NCBI GenBank assembly: GCA_964581175.1
Contig: CAZONI010000138.1
Coordinates: 1 to 7,618, forward strand
From: B46-G9 sp964581175
Lineage (GTDB): Bacteria; Desulfobacterota; DSM-4660; Desulfatiglandales; Desulfatiglandaceae
Reading direction: 5' to 3'
Length of the DNA stretch: 7,618 bases
In this document: one piece after another, positions 4,483-7,618 of the stretch
Numbering within the stretch: the first letter of the stretch is position 1
Layout of the letters: every line of letters begins with the position of its first letter
Made by a program: the position numbers and the translations under genes
Notes under the pieces: generated by a model
Told to the model about the DNA's origin: nothing
The model's database searches: none
Seen by the model: only the letters and a program-made list of their open reading frames with translations

Positions 4483-5820
4483 TTATTCAACCTTGAAGAA
4501 AGACTCGTCAAACTCCGGCTTCCCTTCGTATTTCCGCATAAAAAATCCCGGCAGCATATCCATCTGCTCCAGCAAGTCAGCGCTTATGGGGATTCCCGCC
4601 TTGTGGAATGCCTCCACAATCTTCCCGGGAGACGGGGGGCATCCCTTCACCGCAATCATCTCCCGTATATCGGGATTGTCCTTGTTGGCCTGGTATATAC
4701 ACTTGCCCAAGAGGATGGTCTTCTTTTTCCCCGGCGTGGGCTTCATGGATTTCCCGGTGAGGACTTCCACGTCGTCCCACGGCTCTCCCTTCCATGCCTG
4801 GGCGATCCCGGCCAGGACCGGTCCGCTCGCCATCGAGCAGTAGGTGCATAGGGTAAGGTCATATTTTCGGTACGACAGTCCCTCGATGCCCATCCGCTTC
4901 ATGGGAAGAGGAAGATTCCCATCCGCGGTATAAGGAAATTGATATTGGTGGCGTGATGCCACATCTTCAATCCTCTCTCCTGTTATTTCGATATCCGAAA
5001 GATCCAGCGACCGTCCCTCAAAAGCAGCCGCATGGACAAGATACGGCACTTCCCCTGGCTCATACCCCAGAAGCATGGCGCCAACCGTGTCCGCGGAAAT
5101 GATATCCCGAGAGCCGACCAGGAGATTGCTTCTCCTGGCCTTTCCATCGAAACCGGGTCCCCGTTCTGCGGTATAGATTCCATCAAGGAGGGTAAAACAG
5201 GACGGAGGAAGGACCTTCAGGTATCTGGAGATCATGAAGTTGAGGTCCTTTTCCGGATCTGCACTGTGGCATTTCTTCCGGGAATTCATATCAATGGTGC
5301 CCTTTATATTCTTTACCCCCAGGCTGACCACGGTTTGAGCATGGGTCTTGAGCACAGGGAGATCCACAAGGAAATCAGAGCACAGGAAATCTGTGTTGAA
5401 GTTGAGAAATATGCCGTCTCCCAGGTCCCGTTTTTCAAAGGGTCGTTCATGGACATTTACGTACTCTACCCCGTAGCGCTTCTTGAGCAATGGGTAGCCG
5501 AGGCTTTCAAACGCGTAGGCAGGGGTCTCGGTGTCCTTTGGGTCAAAGGTGACCATCCCCTCCCCGATGATGATCTTGTCGATCCCGTGTTCTTTGAGCA
5601 GGATCACCATGTCCTCCACCACGCGGCTCGTGGTGATGACCCCCCACTTGGGAAAGCGGACTGCCTTTGCCCAGAAGACAATGTTCGGCTTGATGAAAAC
5701 ACGTGCATCCCTCGGAAGGCGCTCGAACCCGCCGCACAGGTCAACCGCCCTCCTGACAGAATCGTGAGGCCGCTCGTAGCGAACTACGGATACCCGTTTC
5801 TTCTGTTCATCCAATCTCAT
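4483..5820 (-). CDS. DUF362 domain protein with C-terminal four-cysteine region
   Basis: This 445-residue protein carries the DUF362 signature. FIKPNIVFW (42-50) is the first conserved loop, and DLPVLKTHAQTVVSLGVKNIKGTID (153-177) is the hallmark strand-loop-helix, followed by DGIYTAERGPG (213-223) and SADTVGAMLLGYEPGEVPY (242-260). The function of the domain is not established. The part after about 320 holds CTYC (Cys325, Cys328), GKC (Cys374) and KGCPPSP (Cys394), which could bind an iron-sulfur cluster or zinc. DUF362 proteins often come joined to 4Fe-4S ferredoxin domains, but this spacing is not a ferredoxin motif. The start ATG at 5820 overlaps the thioesterase stop codon (ATGA), and the next gene follows after six bases, so it sits in mid-operon. 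No signal peptide is seen, so a cytoplasmic location is likely. Confidence 0.87.
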   Translation of the reverse strand: MRLDEQKKRVSVVRYERPHDSVRRAVDLCGGFERLPRDARVFIKPNIVFWAKAVRFPKWGVITTSRVVEDMVILLKEHGIDKIIIGEGMVTFDPKDTETPAYAFESLGYPLLKKRYGVEYVNVHERPFEKRDLGDGIFLNFNTDFLCSDFLVDLPVLKTHAQTVVSLGVKNIKGTIDMNSRKKCHSADPEKDLNFMISRYLKVLPPSCFTLLDGIYTAERGPGFDGKARRSNLLVGSRDIISADTVGAMLLGYEPGEVPYLVHAAAFEGRSLDLSDIEITGERIEDVASRHQYQFPYTADGNLPLPMKRMGIEGLSYRKYDLTLCTYCSMASGPVLAGIAQAWKGEPWDDVEVLTGKSMKPTPGKKKTILLGKCIYQANKDNPDIREMIAVKGCPPSPGKIVEAFHKAGIPISADLLEQMDMLPGFFMRKYEGKPEFDESFFKVE

Positions 5821-6350
5821 AGTCTCTCCAGTTCTCTTTCTGGTCCGTGGTGCTCCAGTCTTTCAAACAACGCCAGCATTTCCTGTTTCATCCCTTCCGG
5901 GACCTCTCCCAGTGCCTCTTTTGGTAAGAGCACAAACTCACCGGCACTTCGGGCCAGCAGATGTCCTTCCGTATCCACAATCCGACCCTCTGCCCTGATC
6001 TTTTCCCTGCCTGCCGTATGCGAATTGCCCGAAATGGATCCTCTCACCGTGAGCAATTTTCCCACCGGCACCTGCCTCACGTACTTGATCTCCATTTTTC
6101 GCGTTACAAAAAAGCTCCTTTTGAAATAGAGCACGGTCCACGACATAACCTCATCGAGCATGGTGGAGATGATACCGCCATGGGCGATATTTTCCCAACC
6201 CACATGAAACTCTCCGAGTGTAATATCGGAACAGATGTTTTCACCTTGTCGGTAGAAATTCATCTGGAGACCGATTGGGTTGGCCGTACCGCAGGCAAAA
6301 CAGGTGTGACCATCCACTTTTTCAATTGGAATTTTCTCATCCCTCTGCAT
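5817..6350 (-). CDS. Hotdog-fold thioesterase (PaaI/4HBT-like)
   Basis: This 177-residue protein of the hotdog superfamily probably hydrolyses an acyl-CoA. CFACGTANPIGL (17-28) is the N-terminal motif seen in many PaaI-like proteins. GWENIAHGGIISTMLDEVM (51-69) is the central hotdog helix with HGG (57-59) and the acidic pair Asp66-Glu67 expected near the thioester. The strands KMEIKYVRQVPVGKLLTVRGS (85-105) and the GRIVDTEGHLLARSAGEFV stretch (122-140) complete the fold. I place the start at the ATG at 6350, with AAGGG six bases upstream; the frame also contains a TTG at 6374, but that lies further inside prmA and has no better site. The gene overlaps the end of prmA by 14 bp and the start of the DUF362 gene by 4 bp. 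The substrate is unknown. A C-terminal tail of about 30 charged residues extends past the fold. Confidence 0.87.
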   Translation of the reverse strand: MQRDEKIPIEKVDGHTCFACGTANPIGLQMNFYRQGENICSDITLGEFHVGWENIAHGGIISTMLDEVMSWTVLYFKRSFFVTRKMEIKYVRQVPVGKLLTVRGSISGNSHTAGREKIRAEGRIVDTEGHLLARSAGEFVLLPKEALGEVPEGMKQEMLALFERLEHHGPERELERL

Positions 6351-7182
6351 TGTGCACCCTTTTCCCGCCCGCAAGGATGGTGTACCACGTCATCTCGTGG
6401 TCCCATTCCCGCATTACAGGGATTTCATATGTCTTCAACTTGTGTTTGACCTCCCTCGCCTGACTGCGCATCAAACCCGAGATAATGATCCACGGAACCT
6501 GCCGAAAATCACCCTTATCGAGGAGTTGATTGACTACGTCATAGTGGATATTTGCGATGGCAAGGTCGATCTTTTCAAACGAAACATCCAGCACATTCCC
6601 TTCAACGACTTCAATTACTTGCCTGAGGCGATTCAGGTCAGCATTTCCAAGTGCGGTTCGCGCGCACAGAGGATTGAGGTCCAGAGCAAGGACCTTTTCG
6701 GCGCCGACCAGCCCGCAGGCAACTGCCAGCACTCCGGTGCCGGTACCAAGATCCGCCACCTGCCTGAACTGAAAACTCCGCCTGAGGAAAGACAGCGCAT
6801 GCAGGCAGTCCCGCGTTGTGGGATGGAGGCCGTTACCGAACACCACACCGGGATCCAGGATAATCGTCTTTTCCCCGCCTTTTGCGTCTTCCGCCCTCCA
6901 CGGGGGGATGATAACAAATTCTCCGATGTGCAGGGGATAGACCACACCCCCCTGCCATTGATCATAGGCCATCCGGCACTCATCTATCACCTTCAAGCCC
7001 GGGCGCATCCCCAAAAGGCGTGAAACATTTGCGCCGGCAGCTGCGGTGAAAAAGAGAAATGATGTCTCTCCTTCGACCCAATTTCCGACAAATTCATCAC
7101 CCAGAGACGATTCGTCTTCCCGGTCAACCGTCCCGTTCAGGAGATAGATATGGAGCCGGTCATACGGAGATTGTTTGTGCAT
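6337..7182 (-). CDS. prmA: PrmA-like methyltransferase (ribosomal protein L11 methyltransferase family)
   Basis: PrmA trimethylates ribosomal protein L11 using S-adenosylmethionine, in the cytoplasm. The 281-residue protein read from ATG 7182 has a PrmA-type N-terminal domain ending in YDQWQGG (about 73-79). The substrate-loop motif follows as GVVFGNGLHPTTRDCL (112-127). SAM motif I is VADLGTGTGVLAVA (142-155) with the acidic end of strand 2 in LALDLNP (Asp168). The catalytic-loop counterpart is LAIANIHYDVV (207-217). Two spots differ from the usual form: GNGLHPTT in place of GTGTHPTT, and NIHYD in place of the NIL motif. It may therefore be a divergent PrmA or a related methyltransferase acting on another target. 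Longer starts at 7194 and 7245 are possible; the latter lies within the rRNA terminator stem and is unlikely. No Shine-Dalgarno is seen at any of them. It heads a four-gene operon directly behind the rRNA terminator. Confidence 0.82.
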   Translation of the reverse strand: MHKQSPYDRLHIYLLNGTVDREDESSLGDEFVGNWVEGETSFLFFTAAAGANVSRLLGMRPGLKVIDECRMAYDQWQGGVVYPLHIGEFVIIPPWRAEDAKGGEKTIILDPGVVFGNGLHPTTRDCLHALSFLRRSFQFRQVADLGTGTGVLAVACGLVGAEKVLALDLNPLCARTALGNADLNRLRQVIEVVEGNVLDVSFEKIDLAIANIHYDVVNQLLDKGDFRQVPWIIISGLMRSQAREVKHKLKTYEIPVMREWDHEMTWYTILAGGKRVHNAEG

Positions 7183-7189
7183 TTGACTA

Positions 7190-7218
7190 CTCATAGGAGG
7201 GCTGCGCAGCAATGTCAA
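7190..7218 (-). promoter_or_regulatory. Candidate sigma-70-type promoter of the prmA operon
   Basis: On the minus strand, a perfect TTGACA (7218-7213) is followed, after exactly 17 bases, by TATGAG (7195-7190), which matches 4 of 6 bases of the -10 consensus. The -35 lies just past the T-run of the rRNA terminator, so the operon would start afresh after rRNA transcription ends. The expected start point is near 7183, next to the ATG at 7182, so the mRNA would be leaderless or nearly so. Confidence 0.6.
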
Positions 7219-7228
7219 TAAAATCACG

Positions 7229-7264
7229 AAAAAAAGCCCCTTCAATACACATGAAGGGGCTTTT
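7229..7264 (-). terminator. Intrinsic terminator of the rRNA operon
   Basis: A 10-bp perfect stem (7235-7244 with 7252-7261, core GCCCCTTC/GAAGGGGC) encloses a 7-base loop. On the minus strand it runs into seven consecutive T residues (7235-7229), the standard form of a strong rho-independent terminator. It sits eight bases past the 5S 3' end. Read on the plus strand it has only four T residues, so it would be weaker for transcripts coming from the left. Confidence 0.93.
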
Positions 7265-7272
7265 AGAATAAA

Positions 7273-7388
<116 letters not shown>

Positions 7389-7564
7389 AACTGTAAAAAC
7401 ACCGGCTTATCTGTTCCTGGGTCAACGCAATCTTTCAACAGGTACACTTCACCTCAACCCAACAAACCCATGAACGCAATAAACCTAATAAACTTAAATA
7501 CAGGGGATGCAAAAAACGGTGACTTCCTTAGATCTCACTCCAACAAAGTAAAATGAAAAAGTTA
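7389..7564 (-). other. 23S-5S internal transcribed spacer
   Basis: This spacer of about 176 bp between 23S and 5S has no tRNA gene that I can fold. It is less GC-rich than the flanking genes. A stretch at about 7454-7493 (plus strand) is a degenerate array of AACCCAACAAACCC / AATAAACC-type units, a style of spacer repeat I recall from Desulfobacterota. It should be removed during rRNA processing. An open frame that crosses from here into the 5S gene is not a gene. Confidence 0.75.
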
Positions 7565-7618
7565 TGGCCAAGCCTCACGACCTATTAGTACCAGTTAGCT
7601 TCATGCGTTACCGCACTT
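7565..7618 (-). rRNA. rrl: 23S ribosomal RNA, 3' end (runs off the right edge)
   Basis: The minus strand reads CTAACTGGTACTAATAGG and then TCGTGAGGCTTGGCC, the highly conserved 3' terminus of bacterial 23S rRNA. Only the last 50 or so bases are inside the window; the rest of the gene and the 16S gene are beyond the right edge. The mature end is placed at about 7565 by comparison with the remembered E. coli 3' end (GTGAGGCTTAACC) and is uncertain by a few bases. Confidence 0.95.

Noticed and set aside
5032..6129. 365-codon plus-strand frame
   Set aside because: Antisense to both the DUF362 and thioesterase genes and crossing their junction; it has no recognisable domain although long.
6352..7023. 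223-codon plus-strand frame
   Set aside because: Antisense to the prmA-like gene, which has clear SAM-binding motifs.
7389..7564. tRNA in the 23S-5S spacer
   Set aside because: No acceptor stem, T-loop (GGTTCRA-type) sequence or CCA end could be found on the minus strand.

Overview
The window reads as chromosomal DNA of a sulfate-reducing or related anaerobic Desulfobacterota (deltaproteobacterium). The evidence is a sulfur-transport and sulfur-relay gene cluster (YeeE/YedE, TusA, DsrE-type and DsrH/TusB-type proteins), a DUF362 protein, a PAS protein with a CPWC motif, and GC-rich interspersed repeats of a style I recall from that group. The assignment comes from gene content and remembered family resemblance, not from a search.

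Layout. (1) 1-276, minus: N-terminal 92 residues of a PAS-domain signalling protein whose body lies off the left edge. (2) 277-735: a divergent intergenic region of about 460 bp. It has a doubtful gene-like fragment on its left, a GC-rich hairpin-bearing repeat in the middle (about 534-650), and a good candidate promoter (659-687) for the next operon. (3) 736-3620, plus: six genes in a row. They encode an exported small TPR protein ending in Cys, a YeeE/YedE membrane transporter, TusA, two DsrE-family proteins, and a 57-residue DsrH/TusB-like protein that starts inside the stop codon of the gene before it. (4) 3621-3858: a convergent spacer of hairpins and degenerate short repeats. (5) 3859-7182, minus: a tight four-gene operon, transcribed prmA-like methyltransferase, hotdog thioesterase, DUF362 protein, alpha/beta hydrolase, with overlaps or a 6-bp gap between genes. 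(6) 7229-7618, minus: the end of an rRNA operon (23S 3' end, spacer without tRNA, 5S, strong terminator).

How the genes fit together. The plus-strand cluster has the parts for taking a reduced sulfur (or selenium) species across the inner membrane (YeeE/YedE, with Cys132, Cys242 and Cys313), passing it as a persulfide to TusA (Cys18), and relaying it through a DsrE/DsrF/DsrH-like set. The TPR protein is the only predicted periplasmic member. Its C-terminal cysteine makes it a candidate partner on the outer face of the transporter; that role is inference. The minus-strand operon sits directly behind the rRNA terminator, under its own sigma-70-like promoter that overlaps the start of prmA. Its members look like housekeeping or accessory metabolic enzymes without an obvious common pathway.

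The parts most worth checking are the compact sulfur-relay operon with its unusual TPR and short DsrH-like members, the four-cysteine C-terminal region of the DUF362 protein, and the possibly leaderless prmA transcript.
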